Assembly: GCA_015522385.1 (NCBI GenBank)
Contig: WAMJ01000173.1
Coordinates: 1 to 64,000 of the forward strand
Direction of reading: 5' to 3'
DNA: 64,000 bases
From: Candidatus Heimdallarchaeota archaeon
GTDB lineage: Archaea; Asgardarchaeota; Heimdallarchaeia; Heimdallarchaeales; Kariarchaeaceae
Shown here: piece after piece, positions 17,528 to 26,961 of the stretch
How positions within the stretch are numbered: the stretch's first letter is position 1
How the letters are laid out: every line of letters begins with the position of its first letter
Translations under genes and position numbers: made by a program
Notes under the pieces: model-generated
The model's database searches: none
Told to the model about the DNA's origin: nothing
The model's input: the letters and a program-made list of their open reading frames with translations, nothing else

Positions 17528-19815
17528 TCGGATCCTGTAGATACCTCTTCATGGATAGTGGATGGCCACCAGTTCCATTTCTCTCCTATGGACATGATTG
17601 CAGGGACGAGGATGGATCGAACTACGAATGTGTCGAGAAAGACAGAAAACGTGAGGACGAAGCCAAACTGTACAAGTATATACGAGGACGAGAACATCAG
17701 TCCCCCAAAGGCGATCATCATTATGATACCTGCACTGGTAATTATCCGGGAGGTCTTGCTAATACCAGAGGCAATGGCCTCCTCGTTACTCATACCGTTG
17801 GATAGGTTCTCCCTTATCCTCTCCAAGGTGAAGACATCGTAGTCTATTCCAAGTCCAAGAATAATGCTGAAGGACATGACTGGGACCATCCAGAAGGTGA
17901 CCTCCATGTCGTTCAGGAGTGGTATTAAGTCATTCAGGAATGTCTGATCTTGAAATACTAAAGTGGTCGCTCCGAATATAAAAGCCAGTGTAAGTCCGAT
18001 CGTAGCGATCAATCTTAACGGGAGGAAAGCTGCCCTGAACATGATCGCAATGAAGATGTAGATAACCAAGACAACCCCCAGAATCATCAGGGGAAACATG
18101 TTCATAGTCGAATCGATAACGTCGTCCCCGATTGTGGTGTCTCCATAGACACCCGTTTTATCCCCGTTGAATTCCTCCGAGACGATTTTCTTGATCATGT
18201 CTCCTTGTGCCATTGCTTCTGGTGACCATACATCCTCGTCTAATGTCAGTCCGATCCTCATGGCAGCAAGATCTTCGGACATCAGTGGTGAGGCAAATAC
18301 CCTGTAGAGGGCAGCTTGTGGGATATCGAAGACGGGAGAGGTCGGATCGAACGCTGCCTTGGCAAAGTCGAAATCGATAGCAGATCCATTAAGCCATGCA
18401 TGTGACTGGATGGAGAAAGGGTCGACTCCTAGTTCATCGATCAAGCGGTTGGCCAACCTCCTTGTGGAGTTGAAGACATTCTCGCTCATGACCGACCCTT
18501 CCTCTGGGACTATGACAATGGAAAGAGGACCAATAATTCCTTGGCCAAAGGAATCCTGAAGGATAGATAACCCCTTGTTGGACTCACTCCCATTGGGTGA
18601 GAAGAACACTGTTTGTGACTCTGCCTCAAAGTCGATCATGTTGGCAATAATAGGCGCAGTGATCAAGAGGATCAACGCGATTATGCCGAGGCTATACTTG
18701 GTGGAGAACTTCCCCATCCTATACCAGAACCTACTCCCTATCTTCTTCACCTCCCTATTCTCCCTCTTCTCAACCCACGTTCCAACGAGTAGAAGCAGTG
18801 ATGGTGTGAATGTGAGGTTGATAAGCAGCAGGATTGTTATGGCAATGGAAATTCCTACACCGACTGACGAGAGCATCACTACCGGGAAGAAAGTTAGACC
18901 TGCCATGGCAAGGATCAACGTTCCTCCAGAGGTAAGAACCGTATGCCCTGCTCTCTCCATCATGGTCTCCACTGCAGAGAGGACATCGCTCCCTGACTTC
19001 CTCTCCTCTTTAAACCTGCTGAGCAGGAAAAGGTTGTAGTCCACCCCGATTCCAAGAACCATGGATATGAGGACGCTTGGAACAAATGCCTGTATAGCAT
19101 TTCCAGTGAGTGCAATGTATCTTTCGAGTATCCCGAAACTCGTTCCAATGGACAGGAAAATAGGGATGACTGTAATTGGAAGGTACTTCCAGTTCCTCAA
19201 GAGAAGAATCAGGGCGAGGAATACAATGGGAATGACGATTGCGTCTATTGTGGACATATCTCTCTCTATGGAATAGTCTGTATCCCTATCGAGAGCAGGC
19301 CTGCCAACAACATAGATATCATTTTCACTGTCAAGTCCCCTGATCTCTTCCCTGAGTGCTTCTACGAAATCCAGTTGCTCATTGTTAGTCCCTGGAACCG
19401 AGACGGTCATGATTGAGCTTTTTCCATCCTCGGATACAAAGTTTGATTTCAGTGAGTCAAGCTCTGTCCCCACTACCATGGCGTAGCCAAAGACCTCTGC
19501 ATCAGGGTGCTTCTCCAACACAAAATCTGCAATGGCCAAACTCACATCTATCATGTTTTGGGACAAGACATTGCCTTCTGGGCTGTTGAAGAGAATGATA
19601 TGTTCTCTGTTGTTTATCTGTTCTGGGAAGTATGTCTTCATTAAAAGCTCTGCTTTCGCTGAATCAGATCCGTCTGGTGCCTTGAAATCAGTGTCTGTAC
19701 TAGACAGTAAATCCGGGGCATAAGCTATTGTTATGAAAGATCCAAACATAATCCAGAAAGCAATGATAAACACCTTGTTTCTGTTCATGATTGTCGTTAT
19801 TTTATTTGCATTCAT
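17524..19815 (-). CDS. MMPL/RND-superfamily exporter
   Basis: 763 residues from ATG at 19815; GTG at 19824 adds three codons but lies closer to the TATA element. Two-fold RND architecture: a first membrane helix, a large extracytoplasmic loop, then about five helices, repeated. Sterol-sensing-like segments carry 'LGIGVDYNLFLLSRFKEE' in half one and 'LGLGIDYDVFTLERIRENLS' in half two, the G-x-D-Y motif of MmpL proton relays. Length fits archaeal and actinobacterial MMPL proteins, which export lipids or other hydrophobic compounds using the proton gradient. The substrate is unknown. The convergent winged-helix gene overlaps its end by 4 bases but is not obviously its regulator. Confidence 0.9.
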   Translation of the reverse strand: MNANKITTIMNRNKVFIIAFWIMFGSFITIAYAPDLLSSTDTDFKAPDGSDSAKAELLMKTYFPEQINNREHIILFNSPEGNVLSQNMIDVSLAIADFVLEKHPDAEVFGYAMVVGTELDSLKSNFVSEDGKSSIMTVSVPGTNNEQLDFVEALREEIRGLDSENDIYVVGRPALDRDTDYSIERDMSTIDAIVIPIVFLALILLLRNWKYLPITVIPIFLSIGTSFGILERYIALTGNAIQAFVPSVLISMVLGIGVDYNLFLLSRFKEERKSGSDVLSAVETMMERAGHTVLTSGGTLILAMAGLTFFPVVMLSSVGVGISIAITILLLINLTFTPSLLLLVGTWVEKRENREVKKIGSRFWYRMGKFSTKYSLGIIALILLITAPIIANMIDFEAESQTVFFSPNGSESNKGLSILQDSFGQGIIGPLSIVIVPEEGSVMSENVFNSTRRLANRLIDELGVDPFSIQSHAWLNGSAIDFDFAKAAFDPTSPVFDIPQAALYRVFASPLMSEDLAAMRIGLTLDEDVWSPEAMAQGDMIKKIVSEEFNGDKTGVYGDTTIGDDVIDSTMNMFPLMILGVVLVIYIFIAIMFRAAFLPLRLIATIGLTLAFIFGATTLVFQDQTFLNDLIPLLNDMEVTFWMVPVMSFSIILGLGIDYDVFTLERIRENLSNGMSNEEAIASGISKTSRIITSAGIIMMIAFGGLMFSSSYILVQFGFVLTFSVFLDTFVVRSILVPAIMSIGEKWNWWPSTIHEEVSTGSD

Positions 19816-19999
19816 GGGTATCACATATTTCTAATTCAGAAATAATTATATTTCATTATATGGTAAAATATATAATTGTTTCGATAATAGAAATAAACGA
19901 TGGTGATCCCTTGTAGTGATATTACGGGCTTTCCTGTGCATGTGTCTATATTTTCTTGGAAGTGCTAATTTGATATTGATGGAGAGATTAAGATGTGAA

Positions 20000-21283
20000 T
20001 TAGACTATTATTTCCATGGAATTTGTAATCCTGTTTTTGAGAATAGGTACACTCAATATTATTGTGACTACCACAGAGAGTATGATGATTCCGTAAAGTT
20101 CGAAGCTAAAGTAACCGAGGACGAAAGCCTGGGTAGCAAAAATCAATGTGACCTCTCCTCTTGAAGCCATGGCCAGACCAATGATCTTGGATTGATCCCA
20201 CGTAAATCCAAACATCTTGGCACCCGCTGCTCCTCCAAGCATTTTAGCAGCCATAGATACGATTGTTAGAACCACGGCGATGATAATTAGAATCGGTGTT
20301 GCCAGCTCCCGTGCGTTTACCTGCAGTCCGATGGAGAGGAAGAAGAACGGGATGATCCAAGTTGTTATGGGCTCGAAATCTTGATGGATATCCAGATAGT
20401 CATCTTCGTTACCAATGATCACTCCTGCTACGAATGCGCCGATGATTGGTGTGAGCTGAAGAACTTGGGCGAGCACTGCCATTGCGAGCATAAATCCTAT
20501 ACTTACAAATAAGGGGATTGACTTGTCATCAAACTTACCGGTAAATCTCTTGAACCACGGGATTACGAACTTGAAAAGAATTATACTAATCACGAAGAAG
20601 ATGCTGATTTCAATCAGGATCCGGATCACTCCTGTGAAGTTCAGTGAGGTATTGCTTGTGATATAAGTGAACATCAGACCGATAGCTGTGACTACGATGA
20701 TATCATCTAGGACAGCAGCACCCACAACAGTTTGGGAAATCTTGGTTCTGATGATATCCAGATCCATGAATATCCTCAATGCAATACCGATGGATGTCGC
20801 ACTGAGGATCATTCCTACAAGGATTGCGATTTCCATGTTGCTTATTCCGTTAGGGGTTATTGGGATTCCCACTACATTTGCAAGAAGGAGGCTGAAAACC
20901 ACTCCTACGATGAGGGGGACTACGATCCCACCTGTTGCTATACTGATGGCCTTCTTCCCTAGGGCTTTGAGCTCACTGAGGTTTACCTCTGTCCCTACTT
21001 TGAATAGGAGGAGGAGCACTGCGAATTCGCTAATGAATCTAATGATCACTCCCGTGGTCTCCAATTGCTCAACTGTGAATCCAAATAACGCGTTAAGAGA
21101 TGTGGTGGGTTGATCTCGGAGATAGAATATCCCGAGGACAGTCGGCCCCAATATAAATCCAAGGATCAGCTCACCCAGTACGTCTGGGAATTCAAATCTT
21201 CTACCGATGATGTGTATGATCTTCACGAGGAAGATGAAGAGGGCTATAATTATGAACGAAAGTTCAAACTCACTTGGTGCCAT
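20000..21283 (-). CDS. Na+/H+ antiporter of the CPA2 family (NapA/KefB-like)
   Basis: 427 residues, about 12-13 membrane helices. Family signs are 'FPDVLGELILGFILGPTVLG' near the N-terminus, the helix-4 unwound region, 'VGAAVLDDIIVVTAIGLMFT' with the ion-binding Asp pair (DD), and 'GAFVAGVIIGN'. The two adjacent acids typify electrogenic CPA2 antiporters. There is no C-terminal RCK/TrkA domain, so it is a short NapA-like form. ATG at 21283 follows a TATA-like TTTATTTAAATAG centred about 26 bases upstream. It is divergent from the P-type ATPase. Confidence 0.92.
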   Translation of the reverse strand: MAPSEFELSFIIIALFIFLVKIIHIIGRRFEFPDVLGELILGFILGPTVLGIFYLRDQPTTSLNALFGFTVEQLETTGVIIRFISEFAVLLLLFKVGTEVNLSELKALGKKAISIATGGIVVPLIVGVVFSLLLANVVGIPITPNGISNMEIAILVGMILSATSIGIALRIFMDLDIIRTKISQTVVGAAVLDDIIVVTAIGLMFTYITSNTSLNFTGVIRILIEISIFFVISIILFKFVIPWFKRFTGKFDDKSIPLFVSIGFMLAMAVLAQVLQLTPIIGAFVAGVIIGNEDDYLDIHQDFEPITTWIIPFFFLSIGLQVNARELATPILIIIAVVLTIVSMAAKMLGGAAGAKMFGFTWDQSKIIGLAMASRGEVTLIFATQAFVLGYFSFELYGIIILSVVVTIILSVPILKNRITNSMEIIV

Positions 21284-21487
21284 TTCATTTGCTTATTAAT
21301 TTATTTATTTAAATAGATTATCATAACAAACTTTGATCCCATTTAATATAATCTATAATTATAAAAATAGACAATATTCTTTCAAACGTATTAACGGAGT
21401 CTCTTCTTAATATTTTTGGTTTAACATGTTGATACAAGAGAGCTGTCACAGGGTTTAATAGACAGTACCCCTTCAGTAGTACTGTAT

Positions 21488-24199
21488 ATGGGCGATGTCA
21501 ATTGGCACAGTTTAACAATTACCGAAGTACGAGAACAACACAAGGTTGATACCCTCCAAGGATTATCGGAACAGGAGGCTTCAATCAGATTATCAGCAAA
21601 TGGGAGAAATGCTCTCCCTCCTCCTCCCAAGAAATCCAAGCTTAGTATTCTCGTAAACCAATTCAATGACATGTTGATTTATATTCTGATCTTTGCAGCA
21701 ATGGCAACTCTCGCTCTGTCATTGGTTAAGGCCGATGGAATCTATTCTATCGAGTATTTCTTTGATACCATCGTCATTGTGGCTGTTCTAGTTATCAATG
21801 CTGCAATAGGATTCTACCAAGAGTGGAAAGCAGAGATTGCGGTGAACTCCCTGCAAACAATGATCAGTGACAAAACCGTGGTGATACGAGATGGACATCC
21901 GCAGCTAGTGGACAGCGAAGAACTTGTAGTTGGTGATATCGTCGAGTTACGCACTGGTGAGAAGATATCTGCGGATATCAGGGTCATTGAGGTCGAAAAC
22001 CTCAAGGTAAATAAGTCTGCTTTGACTGGTGAGTCCGAACCTGTCACTGTATCAACCGCCCCTCTTCCGATATCCACCCCTCTTGCTGATAGGAGTAATA
22101 TGGTATACATGGGTACTTTCGTGGAGATGGGTAGAGGTAAGGGTATTGTTGTGGCAACCGCGGACGAGACAGAGGTTGGTAAGATATATGAGATGGTCAG
22201 TTCGATAGCCTCCTTCAAGACTCCTCTGCAGAGGAAACTTGAGGAGTTCAGCTCCAGCTTGGCGAAGGTCATCCTCGGTCTTGCAATCTTTCTTGTCGCG
22301 TTCGGCTTAGCGATTGAATTCGGTTTGAACAGTGGTCAGGTAGATCCGTTAGAAGCAGTCTTGGATCTTGTGATCATCGGTGTCAGTCTTGCAGTCGCAG
22401 CCATTCCAGAGGGGCTACCTATCATACTCACATTCACTTTGGCCATCAGCGTCCAGAAGTTAGCGGAGAGGAACTCCATTATCCGGAACCTACAGGCTGT
22501 CGAGACGCTTGGTGGAACCACCACAATTGCAACTGACAAGACAGGTACTTTGACCCTAAATCAGCTTAAACTTGTTGGGATACACACTCTTGATCAGACT
22601 TTAAAACCTGAGGAGGGAGTCTTAGAATTTCCAGATATTCTAGAAGTCCTTCAGAATGTTACTTTGCCCATTGTTGATAGTGATCCTGCTATCCTCGATC
22701 CACTTGACCGTGCATTACTCCAAGAATTTGAGGAGAGGTTCGACAGGGTAGAGTACTCACACCACTTCTCCTTTGACTCCGAGCGTAAGATGATGTCGGT
22801 TATAGTGAATGAATACCTTTTCGCTAAGGGAGCACCTGATGTCCTAATCGAAAGGTCTACTGGGTACCGTGGTGATACCCTGACCGATTCTATCAGAAAA
22901 TCCCTGCACTTGCGACTTGAAGAACTTGCTTCACAAGGCTTCAGAGTTATAGGTATCGCGAAGCGCAGGGTTGCTTCTTCAGAACTATCCGAAGGATTTG
23001 AGGTTGCCGAATTGGAACAGCAACTCAACTTCCTCGGCTTCCTCGCTTTCATCGATCCTCCCCGACCAGAAGTATTCCATGCACTGGATCAGTGTAGAAC
23101 TGCTGGGATTAATGTCGTAATGATCACAGGAGATCACCCGAGTACTGCTTATACCATAGCAAGACAACTGGAAATCGTTGGCGACCAGCCTAAGGATCAA
23201 GTTACCCTGACCGGTACTGATATTGACAATATGGATGATGAGAAGCTGAAAGAGGTAATTTCTAGGGTGAAGGTCTATGCCAGAGTCACCCCTGCTCACA
23301 AACTCAGACTTGTCACCCTTCTCAAGGACAGGGGAGAGATTGTGGCCATGACTGGTGATGGGGTGAATGACTCTCCAGCACTTGTGATGGCAGATATAGG
23401 GGTATCTATGGGAATTGCAGGTACTGATGCTGCAAAGGAGAGCTCTGACATGATCCTCTTGGACGACAACTTTGCTACATTGGTGGACGCTGTAGAAGAG
23501 GGCAGAAGGGTCAATGTTAACATCCGGAAATTCACGAACTACTTACTTGCTTCTAACATCAGCGAGGTTCTGATCATCCTCTTCGGTTTCGCCGCTCTTG
23601 CCATTATTAACCCCTCACTCCTCAGGGAGTTGATACCTCTCTCAGAAACCCAGATACTCTACCTCAACTTGGTCACTGACAGCTTTCTCGCACTTGCGCT
23701 TGGTCTGGAGGTGAGAGAACGATCCATCATGCAAGAACCTCCTAGGAATCCTGACTCTCCCATTGTAGGAAGGACTGATCTCATAAGAATCGTGCTGATA
23801 GGTGCAGGTATTGCACTGCTGAATGTCATCGTCTTCTTGGTAATGCTAGGGCCAGTTGCATCATGGTCATCGTTGGGACACTCAGATGTGGCTTTTGTCC
23901 AATCGTACACCCTGACACTACTCGTCATCTCCGAGGTCTTCATAGCAGTGAGCTATCGGTCATCGAAACGTGTTTGGAATATTGACCTCTTCGACAACCC
24001 CCTGTTTATCATATCTCTAGTCCTTGTACTACTTGGTCAGTTGGCAATTCTCTATATCCCGGTTCTCAACCTGCTGTTCGACACAAGACCGCTTGGCCTG
24101 ATCCATTGGGTGCAGATCATCGCAATCTCCCTTTTTGTCTTCTTCGGACTCGAGCTGAGCAAGCGTGCTCCAGAGTCAGTCCCACCTACTTCCAAGTAG
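21488..24199 (+). CDS. P-type cation ATPase, P2A Ca2+-ATPase-like
   Basis: 903 residues. Actuator loop 'SALTGESEPVTV', phosphorylation site 'DKTGTLTLNQ' (Asp350), hinge 'MTGDGVNDSPALVMADIGVS' and M4 signature 'AAIPEGLP'. 'FAKGAPDVLIERS' is the nucleotide-binding KGAP. M6 reads 'LYLNLVTDSFLALALGLE', matching the N-x-x-T-D Ca2+-site pattern of SERCA/PMR1-type pumps, so Ca2+ (or Mn2+) export is the best guess. A cation-ATPase N-domain (~5-75) is present. ATG at 21488 lies ~31 bases after TATA-like GTTTAATAG. It shares a ~200-base divergent promoter region with the antiporter. Confidence 0.93.
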   Translation: MGDVNWHSLTITEVREQHKVDTLQGLSEQEASIRLSANGRNALPPPPKKSKLSILVNQFNDMLIYILIFAAMATLALSLVKADGIYSIEYFFDTIVIVAVLVINAAIGFYQEWKAEIAVNSLQTMISDKTVVIRDGHPQLVDSEELVVGDIVELRTGEKISADIRVIEVENLKVNKSALTGESEPVTVSTAPLPISTPLADRSNMVYMGTFVEMGRGKGIVVATADETEVGKIYEMVSSIASFKTPLQRKLEEFSSSLAKVILGLAIFLVAFGLAIEFGLNSGQVDPLEAVLDLVIIGVSLAVAAIPEGLPIILTFTLAISVQKLAERNSIIRNLQAVETLGGTTTIATDKTGTLTLNQLKLVGIHTLDQTLKPEEGVLEFPDILEVLQNVTLPIVDSDPAILDPLDRALLQEFEERFDRVEYSHHFSFDSERKMMSVIVNEYLFAKGAPDVLIERSTGYRGDTLTDSIRKSLHLRLEELASQGFRVIGIAKRRVASSELSEGFEVAELEQQLNFLGFLAFIDPPRPEVFHALDQCRTAGINVVMITGDHPSTAYTIARQLEIVGDQPKDQVTLTGTDIDNMDDEKLKEVISRVKVYARVTPAHKLRLVTLLKDRGEIVAMTGDGVNDSPALVMADIGVSMGIAGTDAAKESSDMILLDDNFATLVDAVEEGRRVNVNIRKFTNYLLASNISEVLIILFGFAALAIINPSLLRELIPLSETQILYLNLVTDSFLALALGLEVRERSIMQEPPRNPDSPIVGRTDLIRIVLIGAGIALLNVIVFLVMLGPVASWSSLGHSDVAFVQSYTLTLLVISEVFIAVSYRSSKRVWNIDLFDNPLFIISLVLVLLGQLAILYIPVLNLLFDTRPLGLIHWVQIIAISLFVFFGLELSKRAPESVPPTSK

Positions 24200-24208
24200 T
24201 CATAATTG

Positions 24209-24263
24209 TCTGGATGCTACGCATCTACTTTCCTGGATTGGTGGAATAGACAATCCATCCAGA
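24209..24263. terminator. Hairpin between convergent genes (probable bidirectional terminator)
   Basis: Outer arms TCTGGATG (24209-24216) and CATCCAGA (24256-24263) are perfectly complementary, and an inner GGATTG/CAATCC stem nests in them. It fills the gap between the stop of the P-ATPase (24199) and the stop of the minus-strand gene (24264). Confidence 0.55.
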
Positions 24264-25181
24264 TTATTCAAACAGTGAGCTGTAGTAGACGTAGGTTTTG
24301 TAGGTCTCCCTCTGTAGAACCAATTTCTTGAGGACATAGTGTGTCAGGTACAGCTTCACACGCACACGGTAGATATCATCCCCGTGGATCGGGATTCTAA
24401 ACTCAAATCTACGCTTTTCATATGGAGCCAGCTCGTTGGGTATTCCGACCTCGACGGGATTGAGGGTCATGAGAGGGGAGTCCGGTTCAAGGGAGTAGAT
24501 TGCTGGAACTTCCCAGATCAACCGGTACGCTTCCTCACCCAGTGAGTCATAGCTTTTTCGGACCTTCGTGTTGAAATACAGATCCGTGTTGATCAGGACT
24601 GACTCAAAAGCGGATGGAAAATGCTTCCGCGGTAATCTCTCCCTTTTCATTATTTCGTCGAAGATCTCAGGTACAAGGAATGCGCCGCGTACCAGTATTC
24701 CCTTGTTGTAGCCCTTGATCGTGATGTCATTCACCTCACCCAGTTTCTCGACCATGGCATTATACTCCTCCTCCGACAGGCTGATCTGATCCAAATCTAC
24801 GTTGAATACCTTCTGTATAGCGGACTGCAGATTATCTTGACTCAGCTCATTGTCAATCTCAAACAGCCGATTGAGTATCCTGTTGTTTACAATTACTATG
24901 TCAGAGGAATATATGGCAGGACCGAAGAGCGTCTCTGCACTGAATCCCTCACTCCTTGAAAAGAACTGGAGTGCACGAATAGTTACGGGTTTGGTTCCGA
25001 CGTTCTCTATGTCCGCGCTGCACAAGATTGAATCATCATTCCTGGACGTATCGACTGACACATTGAGTTTTGGGTAAAGCGACTCTATCTGCGCTCTTCT
25101 GGAATTGATGACATTCCACAGTATCGAGCCGAAGCCCGCAATTGACCCTCCTACTTGTAATAGACTGTCGACAAAAGTCAT
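24264..25181 (-). CDS. Hypothetical protein with a possible N-terminal membrane segment
   Basis: 305 residues from ATG at 25181 (MTFVDSLLQVGGSIAGFGS). The frame is open to 25271, but the added 30 codons overlap the TATA region (ATATATTA at 25211). A short, weakly hydrophobic N-terminus is followed by beta-rich sequence ('YPKLNVSVDTSR', 'ADIENVGTKPVTIRALQFFS', 'YEKRRFEFRIPIHGDDIYRV'), perhaps two Ig/C2-like sandwiches around a helical middle (~105-200). I recognise no family. Single gene, convergent with the P-ATPase. Confidence 0.6.
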   Translation of the reverse strand: MTFVDSLLQVGGSIAGFGSILWNVINSRRAQIESLYPKLNVSVDTSRNDDSILCSADIENVGTKPVTIRALQFFSRSEGFSAETLFGPAIYSSDIVIVNNRILNRLFEIDNELSQDNLQSAIQKVFNVDLDQISLSEEEYNAMVEKLGEVNDITIKGYNKGILVRGAFLVPEIFDEIMKRERLPRKHFPSAFESVLINTDLYFNTKVRKSYDSLGEEAYRLIWEVPAIYSLEPDSPLMTLNPVEVGIPNELAPYEKRRFEFRIPIHGDDIYRVRVKLYLTHYVLKKLVLQRETYKTYVYYSSLFE

Positions 25182-25588
25182 GGGAAACAACTCTCGTTGG
25201 AGCAAGACGCATATATTAGTTGACATATATCCAGATAGTATGTGATGTTGTCTCCTAAGTGGTAGAACCAATCTCTGCCGGAATTCCGTGAGTCGGGAGA
25301 TGCCGTGATCAGTTCCTATTCTCGTAGTCCCAGTACGAGGATTCCGGAGTTAGCAACTTGGTACATCCAGATTTCCCAATTGTTTTAATATTCGGAAGTG
25401 ATTTTCCCACATTCTTCAATATTCGGGGTAAATACATCGTATACCCCGATATTCTAAGATGTTTACGAACTCCACTCTCCCGAGGATCGTACCCCTTGTT
25501 CCTAATACTTCCTAAAGCATTTTCCTTCTATTTCTCTTATCCCCGCTTGTCCTGCCATTCTTTAGGAACCGATGCCAAGTACTACGTG
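25182..25588. promoter_or_regulatory. Divergent upstream region of NDH-2 with an inverted repeat
   Basis: 407 bases. It includes TATA-like elements at 25211-25230 for the leftward gene and an inverted repeat AATATTCGGGGTA (25418-25430) / TACCCCGATATT (25442-25453), one bulged base, 11-base spacer. A second AATATTCGG lies near 25387. Possible operator for NDH-2. Although the NDH-2 frame runs open through here, the translated sequence does not look like protein. Confidence 0.5.
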
Positions 25589-26857
25589 ATGAAGCCCCGT
25601 GTTGTCATAATCGGTGCGGGATTTGCCGGTCTGCAGCTGGCAAAATCCTTGAGGAAGTCCCCTGTGGAGGTTGTCCTGATAGATCGGAACAATTTCCACA
25701 CCTTCCTTCCACTGCTCTATCAGGTGGCCTCCGCTGAGGTAGAGGTGAGCGAGATCGCTACGCCCATACGCAAGATCGTCTCGAAGCAGAAGAACGTCAT
25801 CTTCCTCAACGACGAGGTCGTCGGCCTGGACGAGGGGAAGAAGGTCGTCCTCATGAGATCGAGCGAGGTGGACTACGACTATCTCGTTCTTGCTACTGGC
25901 TCCACATCGTACTTCTTCGGCACTCCTGGGGCGGAGGAGTCCGCCTTTCCTCTGAAAACAGTCACGGACGGGCTGGATCTCCGAAACACCATCCTCAGGG
26001 TTTTCGAGAAAGCCATGTTGCTCCCCGAGGACGAGCAGGAGGAGCTGTTGCAGTTCTGTATTGTCGGGGGTGGCCCGACGGGAGTAGAGTACTCGGGAGC
26101 ACTGTCCGAGTTGATCAGGGGGCCGCTTCGGAAGGACTTCCCGGGTCTGCCAGTAGACAGGATAAAGATCACCCTTATTGAGGGGGGTGATACACTGCTC
26201 CGACAGTTTGACCCCAAACTTGGAAATTACGCCCTCAGGAAACTGGAGAAAAAGGGAGTATCCGTACTGACGGGAGAGGTGGTCAAGGAGGTTCTTCCAG
26301 ATCGAGTGATTCTTCGGAGCGGTGAGGTTGTACCCTCCTCTGTGACCGTCTGGACTGCAGGGATCGGTGGTACAGGTGACATATACGGTCTGCCAACCGA
26401 TCCCCGGGGTCATCTTGTCGTGGATGAAAACCTCAGGGTTCGTGGTTCCATCTATGCCGCAGGTGATATCGCAAAGCTTCCCGGAGTTCCGCAGGTCGCT
26501 CCTGCTGCTGTTCAGATGGGGGAGTACCTTGCCAAGCTGATAGACCGCGAGGTGAGGGGCCGAGGATCCGTTGGCGCATTCGAGTACAAGGATCTCGGTT
26601 CCATGGCCGTGATTGGGCGGTACTCCGCAGTGGTAGAGGTCGGGAGGATGAAACTCAAGGGATTCATCGCTTGGTGGATGTGGATAGTTCTCCATCTTGC
26701 CAAGCTCATAGGCTTCAGGAACAAGCTCTTCGTCCTCCTGCGCTGGGGATACTCTTATGTCTTCTTCGACAAGTCCGTGAGGTACATCCTGCCGTGGAAG
26801 GAGTCTATCCCAAAGACGACCTCATCGACACTAGAATCGCTACCAAAACTACCCTGA
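25589..26857 (+). CDS. ndh: Type II NADH dehydrogenase / FAD-dependent pyridine nucleotide oxidoreductase
   Basis: 422 residues from ATG at 25589, the usual NDH-2 length. FAD-binding 'VVIIGAGFAGLQLAKSL' starts 4 residues in, which fixes the start although the frame is open from 25358. 'RNNFHTFLPLLYQVASAEVE' is the NDH-2 flavin/quinone region. The second dinucleotide fold is 'CIVGGGPTGVEYSGAL', and FAD ribityl contact 'IYAAGDIA' and quinone-site 'PQVAPAAVQMGEYLAK' follow. A C-terminal amphipathic/hydrophobic stretch ('GFIAWWMWIVLHLAKLIGFR') anchors it to the membrane. It would transfer electrons from NAD(P)H to a quinone without pumping. With menG at 48.3 kb this suggests a menaquinone pool. 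Confidence 0.92.
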   Translation: MKPRVVIIGAGFAGLQLAKSLRKSPVEVVLIDRNNFHTFLPLLYQVASAEVEVSEIATPIRKIVSKQKNVIFLNDEVVGLDEGKKVVLMRSSEVDYDYLVLATGSTSYFFGTPGAEESAFPLKTVTDGLDLRNTILRVFEKAMLLPEDEQEELLQFCIVGGGPTGVEYSGALSELIRGPLRKDFPGLPVDRIKITLIEGGDTLLRQFDPKLGNYALRKLEKKGVSVLTGEVVKEVLPDRVILRSGEVVPSSVTVWTAGIGGTGDIYGLPTDPRGHLVVDENLRVRGSIYAAGDIAKLPGVPQVAPAAVQMGEYLAKLIDREVRGRGSVGAFEYKDLGSMAVIGRYSAVVEVGRMKLKGFIAWWMWIVLHLAKLIGFRNKLFVLLRWGYSYVFFDKSVRYILPWKESIPKTTSSTLESLPKLP

Positions 26858-26961
26858 AAACTGTATCGTTCTACCCTACCACGAAGACTACTGTTGATGT
26901 CTTTTTCTTCAACTTTGTACTCTTGGGGCAGTCTTTTAACTCAGGAAAGGGATTCCATACT

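Noticed and set aside
25358..25588. 77-codon N-terminal extension of NDH-2
   Set aside because: FAD motif begins right after ATG 25589, and the extension covers an inverted repeat and is not protein-like.
26671..26961. N-terminal extension of the DEAD-box helicase
   Set aside because: It overlaps the NDH-2 coding region and contains the TATA element.
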